DNA from: JBQSUQ01 sp052384575
GTDB taxonomy: Bacteria > Pseudomonadota > Gammaproteobacteria > Enterobacterales > Pasteurellaceae
Assembly: GCA_052384575.1 (NCBI GenBank)
Contig: JBQSUQ010000005.1
DNA: 64,000 nucleotides
Strand: one strand, 5' to 3'
The notes under the pieces are model-generated. The model saw only the letters and a program-made list of their open reading frames with translations. It did not search any database and was not told the origin of the DNA. Position numbers and translations under genes: made by a program. Below are positions 52,349-61,083 of this stretch, piece by piece; within the stretch, counting starts at the first letter, position 1, and each line of letters begins with the position of its first letter.

Positions 52349-53275
52349 ATGAAATTCAATAATATTTTAGTGGTACTCAACCCTGAAAATGAAAAACAAT
52401 ATGGACTTGCACGTGCAGTACGCTTAGTTAAAGAACAAAAAAGCGAAAATCCTGTTAACATTACCGTATTTTTACCCATCTATGATCTTTCTTACGAAAT
52501 GTCAGCGTTACTTTCTTCTGAAGAAAGACAGGAAATGCATCAAACGGTTATTACACAACGCCAAAAAGAGTTACAGCCCTATTTGGATAAATATGCCGAT
52601 CCGATGATCAATTTCCGACCTGTTGTTGTATGGAACAGCAACGAAGCCGAAGCGATTGCGGCAGAAATTGAAAATCAAAATTACGATCTTGTCGTTAAAT
52701 ACACCAAAGAAGAAGAAAGCCTCACTTCCCTTTTCATTACTCCAATGGATTGGCAATTATTACGCAAATGCCCGACTCCATTATTAATGGTTCGTGATGG
52801 AGATTGGAAGCACCAGCGTCGCATTTTAGTTGCGGTCAACGTATCTGGTGATGAAGAATATCACGAGCAATTTAATAAAGAATTAGTTTCCTTAAGTATG
52901 GACTTAGCGGATCAATTAGAACGTGGTAATATTCACTTAGTCAGCGCGTATCCGCCGACACCAATGAATATTGCCATTGACTTACCAGAATTCCACACTG
53001 CTGAGTACATTAATAGTTTACGTGGTCAACATTTATTAAATATGAAAGCACTACGTCAACATTTCGGTATTTCTGAAGATCATACACATGTACGAGAAGG
53101 TTTCCCTGAAGAAATCATTCCTGAAGTAGCGAAAGAATTGGAAGCCGAATTGGTTGTATTAGGCACCGTTGGGCGCACAGGACTCTCCGCCGCCCTGCTC
53201 GGCAATACAGCAGAACATGTGATTAGTAAATTAAAATGCAATTTACTTGCCATTAAACCGTCGAAAAAATCCTAA
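52349..53275 (+). CDS. uspE: Universal stress protein E
   Basis: A 308-residue protein of two Usp domains in tandem. The second has the ATP-binding pattern GTVGRTGLSAALLGNTAEHV near the C terminus; FLPIYDLSYEMSALLSSEER and KCPTPLLMVRDGDW are typical of UspE. I prefer ATG at 52349, five bases after GGAGG; the ATG at 52346 is also possible. It follows fnr, the neighbourhood also seen in enteric genomes. It is ended by an uptake-sequence terminator. Confidence 0.94.
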   Translation: MKFNNILVVLNPENEKQYGLARAVRLVKEQKSENPVNITVFLPIYDLSYEMSALLSSEERQEMHQTVITQRQKELQPYLDKYADPMINFRPVVVWNSNEAEAIAAEIENQNYDLVVKYTKEEESLTSLFITPMDWQLLRKCPTPLLMVRDGDWKHQRRILVAVNVSGDEEYHEQFNKELVSLSMDLADQLERGNIHLVSAYPPTPMNIAIDLPEFHTAEYINSLRGQHLLNMKALRQHFGISEDHTHVREGFPEEIIPEVAKELEAELVVLGTVGRTGLSAALLGNTAEHVISKLKCNLLAIKPSKKS

Positions 53276-53285
53276 TGAATTGAAC

Positions 53286-53317
53286 AAAAAAGTGCGGTTA
53301 ATTTCACCGCACTTTTT
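53286..53317 (+). terminator. uspE terminator made of inverted uptake sequences
   Basis: AAAAAGTGCGGT and ACCGCACTTTTT flank a 7-base loop, with a T-run; it lies 12 bases after uspE. Confidence 0.88.
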
Positions 53318-53337
53318 GTTTTTATAGAGAAAAGCAA

Positions 53338-53661
53338 ATGAATGAAACAACAAACAAACTAACTCCTGATGAAGCAATTGATATCGCCTATGATATTTTC
53401 TTAGAAATGGCAGCAGAAAATCTCGATCCTGCTGATGTTTTGTTATTTAACCTACAATTTGAAGAACGTGGCGCAGTCGAATTTGTTGATACTGCTGATG
53501 ATTGGGACCAAGAAATTGGCGTATTAATTGATCCTGAAGCCTATGCTGAAGTTTGGATTGGCCTGGTCAACGAACAAGATGAAATGGACGATATTTTTGC
53601 TAAATTCTTAATTTCTCATCGTGAAGAAGATCGCGAATATCATGTAATTTGGAAGCAATAA
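53338..53661 (+). CDS. yciU: dsDNA-mimic protein of the HI1450/YciU family (DUF440)
   Basis: A 107-residue, strongly acidic protein. It matches the HI1450 family, whose H. influenzae structure shows a surface that imitates double-stranded DNA: IAYDIFLEMAAENLDPAD, DTADDWDQEIGVLIDPEAYAEVW and ISHREEDREYHVIW. It is thought to bind HU-like or other DNA-binding proteins. It overlaps queF by one base (TAATG), so the two are cotranslated. Confidence 0.93.
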   Translation: MNETTNKLTPDEAIDIAYDIFLEMAAENLDPADVLLFNLQFEERGAVEFVDTADDWDQEIGVLIDPEAYAEVWIGLVNEQDEMDDIFAKFLISHREEDREYHVIWKQ

Positions 53662-54500
53662 TGTACGAAAATAATCAAAGTTTAAAAGAATTAAAACTCG
53701 GTCAAAAAACGGAATATCAATCAATTTATGACCGCACTTTATTACAACCTGTTCCTCGTGCACTTAACCGCGATAGCTTAGCTATCACAGAGGTCCAACC
53801 TTTTCATATTGGTGCAGATATTTGGACAGCTTATGAAATTTCATGGTTAAATAACAAAGGTGTACCACAGGTTGCCATTGCTGATGTTGAAATTGATTTT
53901 CGCTCAGAAAATCTTATCGAATCAAAGAGTTTTAAACTTTATCTCAATAGCTTTAACCAAACAAAATTTGATTCTTGGCAGCAAGTGGAACAAACCATGC
54001 AACAAGATTTGAGCGATTGTGCCAAAGGTGATGTCAAAGTGCGGTTAAATTCTTTAGCTTTTTATCAAAACCAAGCCATTGCAACCTTAGCTGGCGATTG
54101 CATTGATGATCAAGATATTGAAATAACAAGCTATGATTTTAACGCTGATTTACTACAAGGTTGCACACAGGATCAACAAGTTGAAGAATATTTAGTTAGC
54201 CACTTATTAAAATCTAATTGTTTGATTACTAGTCAACCCGATTGGGGAACAGTGCAAATTCATTATGTTGGTAAACAAATTGATCGTGAGAAATTATTAC
54301 GTTATTTCATTTCTTTCCGTCAACACAATGAATTCCATGAACAATGTGTAGAGCGCATTTTCTGTGATTTAATGCGTTTTGCACAACCAGAAAAATTAAC
54401 TGTCTATGCGCGTTATACAAGACGAGGTGGGTTAGATATTAATCCATTCCGCTCTAATTTTGAGTCAGTTCCTGAAAATCAGCGCTTGGCAAGACAATAA
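53661..54500 (+). CDS. queF: NADPH-dependent 7-cyano-7-deazaguanine reductase
   Basis: A 279-residue enzyme that reduces preQ0 to preQ1 in queuosine synthesis. It is the long, two-domain QueF; the catalytic cysteine is in SNCLITSQPDWG and the substrate region in FISFRQHNEFHEQCVERIF. ATG at 53661 overlaps the yciU stop and has GGAAG upstream. No preQ1 riboswitch is visible before it. Confidence 0.96.
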   Translation: MYENNQSLKELKLGQKTEYQSIYDRTLLQPVPRALNRDSLAITEVQPFHIGADIWTAYEISWLNNKGVPQVAIADVEIDFRSENLIESKSFKLYLNSFNQTKFDSWQQVEQTMQQDLSDCAKGDVKVRLNSLAFYQNQAIATLAGDCIDDQDIEITSYDFNADLLQGCTQDQQVEEYLVSHLLKSNCLITSQPDWGTVQIHYVGKQIDREKLLRYFISFRQHNEFHEQCVERIFCDLMRFAQPEKLTVYARYTRRGGLDINPFRSNFESVPENQRLARQ

Positions 54501-54521
54501 AAACACATAAAAGGATGTACT

Positions 54522-55211
54522 ATGAAACGAATTGAACAGCTTTTTGCCAACAATCACAGTTGGGCATTGCGCATGAAAGAAGAAAACTCGCTTTATTTCA
54601 AAGAGTTAGCAGAACATCAAACGCCACATTATTTGTGGATTGGTTGTTCTGATAGTCGTGTACCTGCTGAAAAGCTGACAAATTTAGAACCGGGCGAATT
54701 ATTTGTTCATCGTAACGTGGCAAACCAAGTTATTCATACCGACCTAAATTGTCTTTCTGTTGTGCAATATGCTGTCGATGTGCTGAATATTGAACATATT
54801 ATCATTTGTGGTCACACTAACTGTGGTGGTATTAAAGCAGCAATGAGCAGACAAGATCTTGGGTTAATCAATAACTGGCTATTACATATTCGTGATATTT
54901 GGTTTAAACACAGCCATTTGTTAGGTAATTTAAGTCCTGAAAAACGCGCAGATATGTTAACCAGAATTAATGTTGCAGAACAAGTTTATAACCTTGGGCG
55001 CTCCTCTATTGTACAATCAGCTTGGGCGCGTGGTGCAAAACTCTCTTTACATGGCTGGGTATATGATGTCAACGATGGTTTTTTAGTGGATCAAGGGGTA
55101 TTAGCAACCAGCAGAGAAACACTTGAAATTTCATATCGCAATGCTATTGCACATTTGCTTACCCTAAGTGAAGAAGATGATATTATAAAGAAACCATTAG
55201 AAGAAAAGTAA
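54522..55211 (+). CDS. can: Beta-carbonic anhydrase
   Basis: A 229-residue zinc enzyme interconverting CO2 and bicarbonate. The zinc ligands Cys42, His98 and Cys101, with Asp44-Arg46, are in place. Trp39, Gly41 and Val47 are the residues that form the non-catalytic bicarbonate pocket of the H. influenzae enzyme, so this should be an allosteric type II enzyme as well. It follows queF by 21 bases with AAGGATG as ribosome site. Confidence 0.97.
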   Translation: MKRIEQLFANNHSWALRMKEENSLYFKELAEHQTPHYLWIGCSDSRVPAEKLTNLEPGELFVHRNVANQVIHTDLNCLSVVQYAVDVLNIEHIIICGHTNCGGIKAAMSRQDLGLINNWLLHIRDIWFKHSHLLGNLSPEKRADMLTRINVAEQVYNLGRSSIVQSAWARGAKLSLHGWVYDVNDGFLVDQGVLATSRETLEISYRNAIAHLLTLSEEDDIIKKPLEEK

Positions 55212-55213
55212 AC

Positions 55214-55249
55214 GAAAAAATACCGCACTTTAAAGTGCGGTATTTTTTT
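55214..55249. terminator. Bidirectional uptake-sequence terminator between can and pntB
   Basis: AAAAATACCGCACTTT and AAAGTGCGGTATTTTT make a perfect 16-base palindrome with A/T runs on both sides; can and pntB converge on it. Confidence 0.9.
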
Positions 55250-55258
55250 ACTTCGTTT

Positions 55259-56710
55259 TTATAATGCTTTAAGAATGTCATCAACGCGTTCTTTGGCATC
55301 ACCAAACAACATTTGAGTATTTTCTTTAAAGAATAATGGGTTTTGTACGCCCGCATAGCCAACAGCCATTGAACGTTTAAATACCACAACATTCGCTGCT
55401 TTCCATACTTCTAATACAGGCATACCTGCGATTGGGCTATTTGGATCTTCCATTGCCGCAGGGTTAACCGTATCGTTCGCACCAATAACCAATACCACAT
55501 CGGTATCAGCGAAATCGTCATTGATTTCATCCATTTCTAATACCACATCATAAGGTACTTTTGCTTCCGCTAATAATACGTTCATATGACCAGGTAATCG
55601 GCCTGCAACTGGGTGAATACCAAAACGCACATTAATACCACGATCACGTAGTTTTTGCGTAATTTCAGCCACTGGATACTGTGCCTGTGCAACAGCCATA
55701 CCATATCCCGGAGTGATGATAACAGAGCTTGCATTTTTCAACATCTCTGCCACTTCTTCAGCTGTGGTTTCACGATGTTCACCTTGTTCTTCATCGCTTG
55801 ATACTTGAACGTCGTTACCGAAGCCACCAGCAATTACGCTGATAAATGAGCGGTTCATCGCTTTACACATGATGTAAGAAAGAATCGCACCTGAAGAACC
55901 CACTAATGCACCTGTTACGATTAATAAATCGTTGCTTAACATGAAACCGGCTGCCGCTGCTGCCCAACCTGAGTAAGAGTTAAGCATTGACACGACTACT
56001 GGCATATCCGCACCACCGATAGATGCCACTAAATGCCAACCGAATGCAAGCGCAATTGCGGTCATTAATAATACAGGGAAGATATTATGTGGATTGTTTA
56101 AAAATGCCACCATTAATAATGCAGAGAACACTAACGCAGCTAAATTTAATTTATGGCGATGAGGTAGCATTAAAGCTTTAGAATTGATAATGCCACGTAA
56201 TTTACCAAATGCAACCACAGAACCTGTGAAGGTTACCGCACCGATAAAGATACCTAAGAACACTTCAACATTGTGGATATTCGCTAATACTTCTTGTTTC
56301 GCTTCGAAAGCTGCTTTTGCTTTTTCTAATGCTTCTTCGCTAATAAATGCGGTGCCTTCTGGCGCAACAAAATCAGGCGTGATATGTAAACCAAAGCTAT
56401 TGAAACCTACTAAAACAGCCGCTAAACCAACGAAGCTATGTAAAATAGCCACTAATTCAGGCATTTCAGTCATTTCAACTTTAAGTGCACGTTGAATACC
56501 TAGCACACCACCTACAGCCATTGCGATCAGGATCCAAAATTCACCATTTGTTGCAGGACCGAAAATAGTCGCAACTAACGCAATCGCCATACCGATAATG
56601 CCATACCAACAACCAGCTTTAGCGGTTTCATGTTTAGAAAGACCGGCTAAGCTCATAATAAACAGTAATGCCGACACAATATAAGCGGCTTGTACAAGAC
56701 CTACTGACAT
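55259..56710 (-). CDS. pntB: NAD(P) transhydrogenase beta subunit
   Basis: A 483-residue inner-membrane protein with about nine helices (first 290 residues) and a C-terminal NADP(H)-binding domain (VIITPGYGMAVAQAQYPV, GANDTVNPAAMEDPNSPIAGMPVLEVWKA). With PntA it couples hydride transfer from NADH to NADP+ to proton entry. It starts 11 bases after pntA. Convergent with can. Confidence 0.97.
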   Translation of the reverse strand: MSVGLVQAAYIVSALLFIMSLAGLSKHETAKAGCWYGIIGMAIALVATIFGPATNGEFWILIAMAVGGVLGIQRALKVEMTEMPELVAILHSFVGLAAVLVGFNSFGLHITPDFVAPEGTAFISEEALEKAKAAFEAKQEVLANIHNVEVFLGIFIGAVTFTGSVVAFGKLRGIINSKALMLPHRHKLNLAALVFSALLMVAFLNNPHNIFPVLLMTAIALAFGWHLVASIGGADMPVVVSMLNSYSGWAAAAAGFMLSNDLLIVTGALVGSSGAILSYIMCKAMNRSFISVIAGGFGNDVQVSSDEEQGEHRETTAEEVAEMLKNASSVIITPGYGMAVAQAQYPVAEITQKLRDRGINVRFGIHPVAGRLPGHMNVLLAEAKVPYDVVLEMDEINDDFADTDVVLVIGANDTVNPAAMEDPNSPIAGMPVLEVWKAANVVVFKRSMAVGYAGVQNPLFFKENTQMLFGDAKERVDDILKAL

Positions 56711-56721
56711 TTACTTTCTCC

Positions 56722-58254
56722 TTAACCTTTTCTAAACATAGCAAGCATACGTTGGGTAACTTTGAAACCACCAAAAATATTGATACTTGCCACTAAAATT
56801 GCAATAAATGCTAATATGCTGACAAAGAAGCTGCCTTGCGCAATTTGCAATACCGCACCAACGATAATAATACCTGAAATAGCATTGGTTACCGCCATTA
56901 ATGGTGTATGCAGTGCATGGCTTACGTTCCATACAACATAGTATCCGACTACGCAAGATAAAACGAATACGGTGAAATGAGAAAGGAACTCAGGTGGTGT
57001 GACTGAAGATAAACCAAGGAACAATAACGCAATTACTGCCATCACACCAAATTTAATGCGAGGATCTGCTGGTTTTTCTTCTTTTTTCGCCACAGGTGCA
57101 GCTGCCGCTTTTTGTTGCGGTTGAGCAGAAACCTGAATTGGCGGTGCTGGCCATGTGACTTCACCATCACGAACCACTGTTACACCACGTAATACCACAT
57201 CGTCAAAATTAATATCAATTTGACCATCTTTATTTGGCGCTAATAGTTTCAATAAATTCACTAAGTTTGTGCCGTAAAGTTGGGAAGATTGAGTAGGTAA
57301 ACGTGCAGGGAAATCAGTATAACCAATCACTTTCACTTGGTTATCTGTAACGAAAATTTCATTTGGTTTGGTGTATTCACAGTTACCACCTGTTAATGCA
57401 GCTAAATCCACAATCACAGAACCTGGTTTCATTGAATCAACCATTTCTTTAGTAATAAGGCGAGGCGCTGGTTTACCCGGAATCGCAGCGGTGGTAATGA
57501 TAATATCCACTTCTTTCGCTTGTTCCGCATAAAGTGCCATTGCACGACGGTTAAATTCTTCAGACATCACTTTTGCATAGCCATCGCCTGAACCGCCTTC
57601 TTCTTCGAAATCAATTTCTAAGAAGTCTGCACCCATTGATTTTACTTGTTCTTTTACTTCTGGACGTGAGTCAAATGCACGAACAATCGCCCCTAAGCTG
57701 TTAGCTGCACCGATAGCGGCAAGACCTGCAACACCCGCACCAATCACTAACACTTTCGCAGGAGGCACTTTACCTGCTGCCGTAATTTGTCCAGTGAAGA
57801 AACTACCAAATGCGTTTGCGGCTTCAATAACCGCACGATAACCCGAAATATTTGCCATTGAAGAAAGCGCATCTAATGCTTGTGCACGAGAAATTCGAGG
57901 TACCGCATCCATGGCTAACACATTAATTTTCTTAGCTGATAATTTTTGCATTAATTCTGGATTTTGCGCAGGCCACACAAAGCTTACTAAGGTGGCGCCC
58001 TCTTTAATGAGTGCAATTTCTTGTTCTGTTGGCGCATTTACTTTAAAAATAATATCAGCATTCCAAACCTCTTGTGCTGAGCCAACTTTAGCCCCAGCAG
58101 CTACAAATGCTTGATCTTCAAAACTTGCCTTAAAGCCCGCATCATGCTCAACGATAACTTCAAAACCTAATTTTAAAATTTGTTGAACCGTCTTTGGCGT
58201 TGCCGCAACACGAGTTTCATTATCAAGCAGTTCTCTAGGTACACCAATTAACAT
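56722..58254 (-). CDS. pntA: NAD(P) transhydrogenase alpha subunit
   Basis: A 510-residue protein with an N-terminal NAD(H)-binding domain (about 1-380; VLVIGAGVAGLAAIGAANSLGA) and three to four C-terminal membrane helices (about 405-505). The start LIGVPRELLDNETRVAATPKTV is typical. First gene of pntAB. Confidence 0.97.
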   Translation of the reverse strand: MLIGVPRELLDNETRVAATPKTVQQILKLGFEVIVEHDAGFKASFEDQAFVAAGAKVGSAQEVWNADIIFKVNAPTEQEIALIKEGATLVSFVWPAQNPELMQKLSAKKINVLAMDAVPRISRAQALDALSSMANISGYRAVIEAANAFGSFFTGQITAAGKVPPAKVLVIGAGVAGLAAIGAANSLGAIVRAFDSRPEVKEQVKSMGADFLEIDFEEEGGSGDGYAKVMSEEFNRRAMALYAEQAKEVDIIITTAAIPGKPAPRLITKEMVDSMKPGSVIVDLAALTGGNCEYTKPNEIFVTDNQVKVIGYTDFPARLPTQSSQLYGTNLVNLLKLLAPNKDGQIDINFDDVVLRGVTVVRDGEVTWPAPPIQVSAQPQQKAAAAPVAKKEEKPADPRIKFGVMAVIALLFLGLSSVTPPEFLSHFTVFVLSCVVGYYVVWNVSHALHTPLMAVTNAISGIIIVGAVLQIAQGSFFVSILAFIAILVASINIFGGFKVTQRMLAMFRKG

Positions 58255-58437
58255 AATGTTTCCTTCAAATTGGTTGATTTTATTTCCCTGAGGAAAATCC
58301 TCCTCAAGCCCGAATATGACAAAAAGTCAAAGCTTTCTAAATGTATCTTAAATGCCAAGAAATTGAAAACAATTTTTACAGGAAAAAGAAGTAAATTTGA
58401 CTTAAATTAGAAAATAAATAAAACAATATAAAAAAGA

Positions 58438-58461
58438 ACCGCACTTTATCTAAAGTGCGGT
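58438..58461 (-). terminator. purF terminator made of inverted uptake sequences
   Basis: ACCGCACTTTA-TC-TAAAGTGCGGT with TTCTTTTTT following on the minus strand. It closes the cvpA-purF operon. Confidence 0.85.
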
Positions 58462-58484
58462 GGAAAAAGGAGGAATTTTATGAA

Positions 58485-59996
58485 TTATCTTTCATTGTGA
58501 ATTTCAAGATTGGTCGCGTCTTTTTCTCGCTTTGTTTTCGCGCCATCATTACGTTTAGCTGCAATATTATCCAAGTATTCCGGAGTCACATCACCTGTCA
58601 CATAATGTCCGGTGAAAACAGAGGTATCAAACTCACGAATTTTTGGATTTTCCTGCTGAACAGAAATCTGTAACGCTTCTAAATCTTGGAAAATTAAGCC
58701 ATCAACACCAATCAATTTCGCTACTTCTTCTACATTACGATTATAAGCAATGAGTTCGTGCTTGGTTGGCATATCAATACCATACACATTCGGGTAACGA
58801 ATTTCTGGTGCAGCTGAAGCAAAATAAATTTTATTAGCGCCAGCCGCTCTTGCCATATCCACAATTTGTTCAGACGTTGTGCCACGCACAATCGAGTCAT
58901 CTACTAATAACACATTTTTGCCTTTGAATTCAGAAGCAATGGTATTTAATTTACGACGAACCGCACTAATACGTTGTTTTTGCCCTGGCATAATGAAGGT
59001 GCGACCAACATAACGGTTTTTCACGAAACCTTGGCGATAAGGCTTATTCAACACATGAGCAATGCGTAATGCAATATCATTTGAGGTTTCTGGCACTGGA
59101 ATAACCACGTCAATATCAATATCCTTCCATTCACGCGCAATTTTCTGCCCTAAGCGTTCGCCCATATGCACACGAGCTGCATAGACTGATACACCATCAA
59201 TGGTACTATCAGGACGTGCAAAATAGACGTATTCAAAAATACAAGGACACAATTTTGGATTATCCGCACAAATTTCAGAATAAATTTGATGATCAAAGGT
59301 GACATAAACTGCTTCACCAGGTTCAATATCGCGAACAAATTCAAAGCCCGCGGTATCCAATGCAACGGTTTCTGAAGCAAACATATATTCCATTTTGCCA
59401 TTTTCTTCACGCTGACCTAGCACTAATGGGCGAATACCATTTGGATCACGAAATGCCACTAGGCCATGGCCAATAATCATCGCAATACAAGCATAAGCGC
59501 CTTTAATATCTTGGTTAGTCGCACGAATCGCCGCGAAAATATCATTTGGCGTTAACTGTTCTTTATCAATTTGATCAATATGATATGCCAAAATATTTAA
59601 TAGAGATTCCGAGTCAGAGGTGGTGTTCACATGACGACGTGCTAATTTGTAAAGTTTGTCCTTTAATTCTTGTGAATTGGTTAAATTCCCATTATGGACT
59701 AAGCTCAAACCATAAGGTGAATTCACATAGAATGGTTGTGCTTCTGACACGCTAGAACAACCAGCAGTTGGGTAACGAACATGCCCAATACCTGCATTAC
59801 CTTGTAATCTGTTCATATGAACTTGCTGGAAAACGTCACTTACCAAACCATTGGCTTTACGTAAGCGGAAACAATTTTCGTCATCGATTGTAACAATACC
59901 TGCTGCATCTTGACCGCGGTGTTGTAACACCGTTAATGCATCATAAATAGATTGGTTAACTGGGCTTTGGCTAATGATACCGACAATACCACACAT
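58485..59996 (-). CDS. purF: Amidophosphoribosyltransferase
   Basis: A 503-residue enzyme for the first committed step of purine synthesis, from PRPP and glutamine. Cys2 of MCGIVGI is the N-terminal nucleophile after Met removal; the PRPP motif is VLLVDDSIVRGTTS. It starts 12 bases after cvpA. Operon control by PurR through the box upstream of cvpA. Confidence 0.98.
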   Translation of the reverse strand: MCGIVGIISQSPVNQSIYDALTVLQHRGQDAAGIVTIDDENCFRLRKANGLVSDVFQQVHMNRLQGNAGIGHVRYPTAGCSSVSEAQPFYVNSPYGLSLVHNGNLTNSQELKDKLYKLARRHVNTTSDSESLLNILAYHIDQIDKEQLTPNDIFAAIRATNQDIKGAYACIAMIIGHGLVAFRDPNGIRPLVLGQREENGKMEYMFASETVALDTAGFEFVRDIEPGEAVYVTFDHQIYSEICADNPKLCPCIFEYVYFARPDSTIDGVSVYAARVHMGERLGQKIAREWKDIDIDVVIPVPETSNDIALRIAHVLNKPYRQGFVKNRYVGRTFIMPGQKQRISAVRRKLNTIASEFKGKNVLLVDDSIVRGTTSEQIVDMARAAGANKIYFASAAPEIRYPNVYGIDMPTKHELIAYNRNVEEVAKLIGVDGLIFQDLEALQISVQQENPKIREFDTSVFTGHYVTGDVTPEYLDNIAAKRNDGAKTKREKDATNLEIHNER

Positions 59997-60008
59997 GGAA
60001 ACGACCTT

Positions 60009-60512
60009 TTATTGAGTTGGATTTAACGTTGAATTTAAGAAACTAGAACTGGCTTGTAATTGTTGGAAAAACCATTCTACAACAAAGCCAAAGTGCGGTA
60101 TTAATTGAGACGATTTCCACACATCGCTTTGTTCAAAATTAGTAAAGGTATCCACAAAAAACAATAACGCGGCAACGATTAATACGCCACGTAAGAAACC
60201 AAAACAGGCACCTAAAATACGATCTGTGCCTGATAAACCTGTTTTATCCACTAATTGTGAGATCACATAATTGACTACGCCCCCCACAATGAGCGTTAAA
60301 ATAAATAAAATACCAATGGCAACGCCATTGCGTACATATTCTGATTGGATTTGAGTTAAGAAATTGGCAAGGTAAGGATAAAATTTGCTTGCAACAACAA
60401 ACGCCACTACCCAGCAAGTAAGGGACATGACTTCGCGCACAAAACCGCGCAATAAACTCACAATCACAGAAAAGGCAATAATGCCAATAATAACATAATC
60501 AATAACAGACAT
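60009..60512 (-). CDS. cvpA: Membrane protein CvpA
   Basis: A 167-residue inner-membrane protein with four helices, needed in E. coli for colicin V production and linked to bile and envelope stress resistance. IDYVIIGIIAFSVIVSLLRGFVREV and KTGLSGTDRILGACFGFLRG are well conserved. I use ATG at 60512; a GTG two codons upstream is also in frame. First gene of cvpA-purF. Confidence 0.95.
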   Translation of the reverse strand: MSVIDYVIIGIIAFSVIVSLLRGFVREVMSLTCWVVAFVVASKFYPYLANFLTQIQSEYVRNGVAIGILFILTLIVGGVVNYVISQLVDKTGLSGTDRILGACFGFLRGVLIVAALLFFVDTFTNFEQSDVWKSSQLIPHFGFVVEWFFQQLQASSSFLNSTLNPTQ

Positions 60513-60569
60513 AATCACTTCAAAATATCGAATTTTTTAACCGCACTATTCTACCCAAATCATCTAAAA

Positions 60570-60585
60570 AAGAAAACGTTTGCGT
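60570..60585. promoter_or_regulatory. PurR box upstream of cvpA-purF
   Basis: The minus strand reads ACGCAAACGTTTTCTT, an essentially perfect PurR box. It overlaps the likely -35 region; TAGAAT about 20 bases further on is a good -10. Confidence 0.9.
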
Positions 60586-60598
60586 AGAATAAATTTCA

Positions 60599-61039
60599 TT
60601 AAAGTTCATTCCAAAAATCAGTAGACAAATGCTGCTCCGCTTTTTGCAGCAATAACGCTAAATCTTGATAAGTGGGCTTTTCAACAGGCATAACCGCAAC
60701 ATTTTCTTTGCATAATTGCGAAAAAAGTTGCTGATATTTCACCGCACTTTGTGGCGATAAAGCTTGGGTTGCCCGTTTTCCCAACCAATATAATCCCTGC
60801 AAAGGGAGGCAAAGCGCAAAAAGTGCGGTCAAAATCGCAGCAGTTAATGCCACGAAATGATGTGGTGCTAACATTTGTTGCCAAACAATCGCAAACACTG
60901 CAATAAATGGCATCATTTTTTGTGCAAACGTTGTGGCTTTAATTACCCGATTTTCAGGAAATATTGCCCCTAATTTAGGGTGCATTGGCCAAGTTTTTAG
61001 ATAAGTTTGCCCTTGGTTAAAAATAGTCAATAAACTCAT
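60599..61039 (-). CDS. yfbV: UPF0208 membrane protein (YfbV family)
   Basis: A 146-residue protein with two membrane helices (about 40-85) and YLKTWPMHPKLGAIFPENRVIKAT near the start, matching the UPF0208/YfbV family. In E. coli YfbV is reported to influence mobility of the Ter domain. An ATG at 61060 in the same frame lies inside the topA terminator stem, so I prefer the ATG at 61039. It ends 13 bases before the PurR box of cvpA. Two uptake sequences lie within it. Confidence 0.88.
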   Translation of the reverse strand: MSLLTIFNQGQTYLKTWPMHPKLGAIFPENRVIKATTFAQKMMPFIAVFAIVWQQMLAPHHFVALTAAILTALFALCLPLQGLYWLGKRATQALSPQSAVKYQQLFSQLCKENVAVMPVEKPTYQDLALLLQKAEQHLSTDFWNEL

Positions 61040-61043
61040 TGCT

Positions 61044-61075
61044 AAAAAAAGATAAGCCATTCTTGAGAATGGCTT
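61044..61075 (-). terminator. topA terminator
   Basis: AAGCCATTC-TTGA-GAATGGCTT, a 9-base stem; on the minus strand ATCTTTTTTT follows. It lies nine bases after the topA stop and runs up to the start of the UPF0208 gene. Confidence 0.88.
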
Positions 61076-61083
61076 AATTAATA

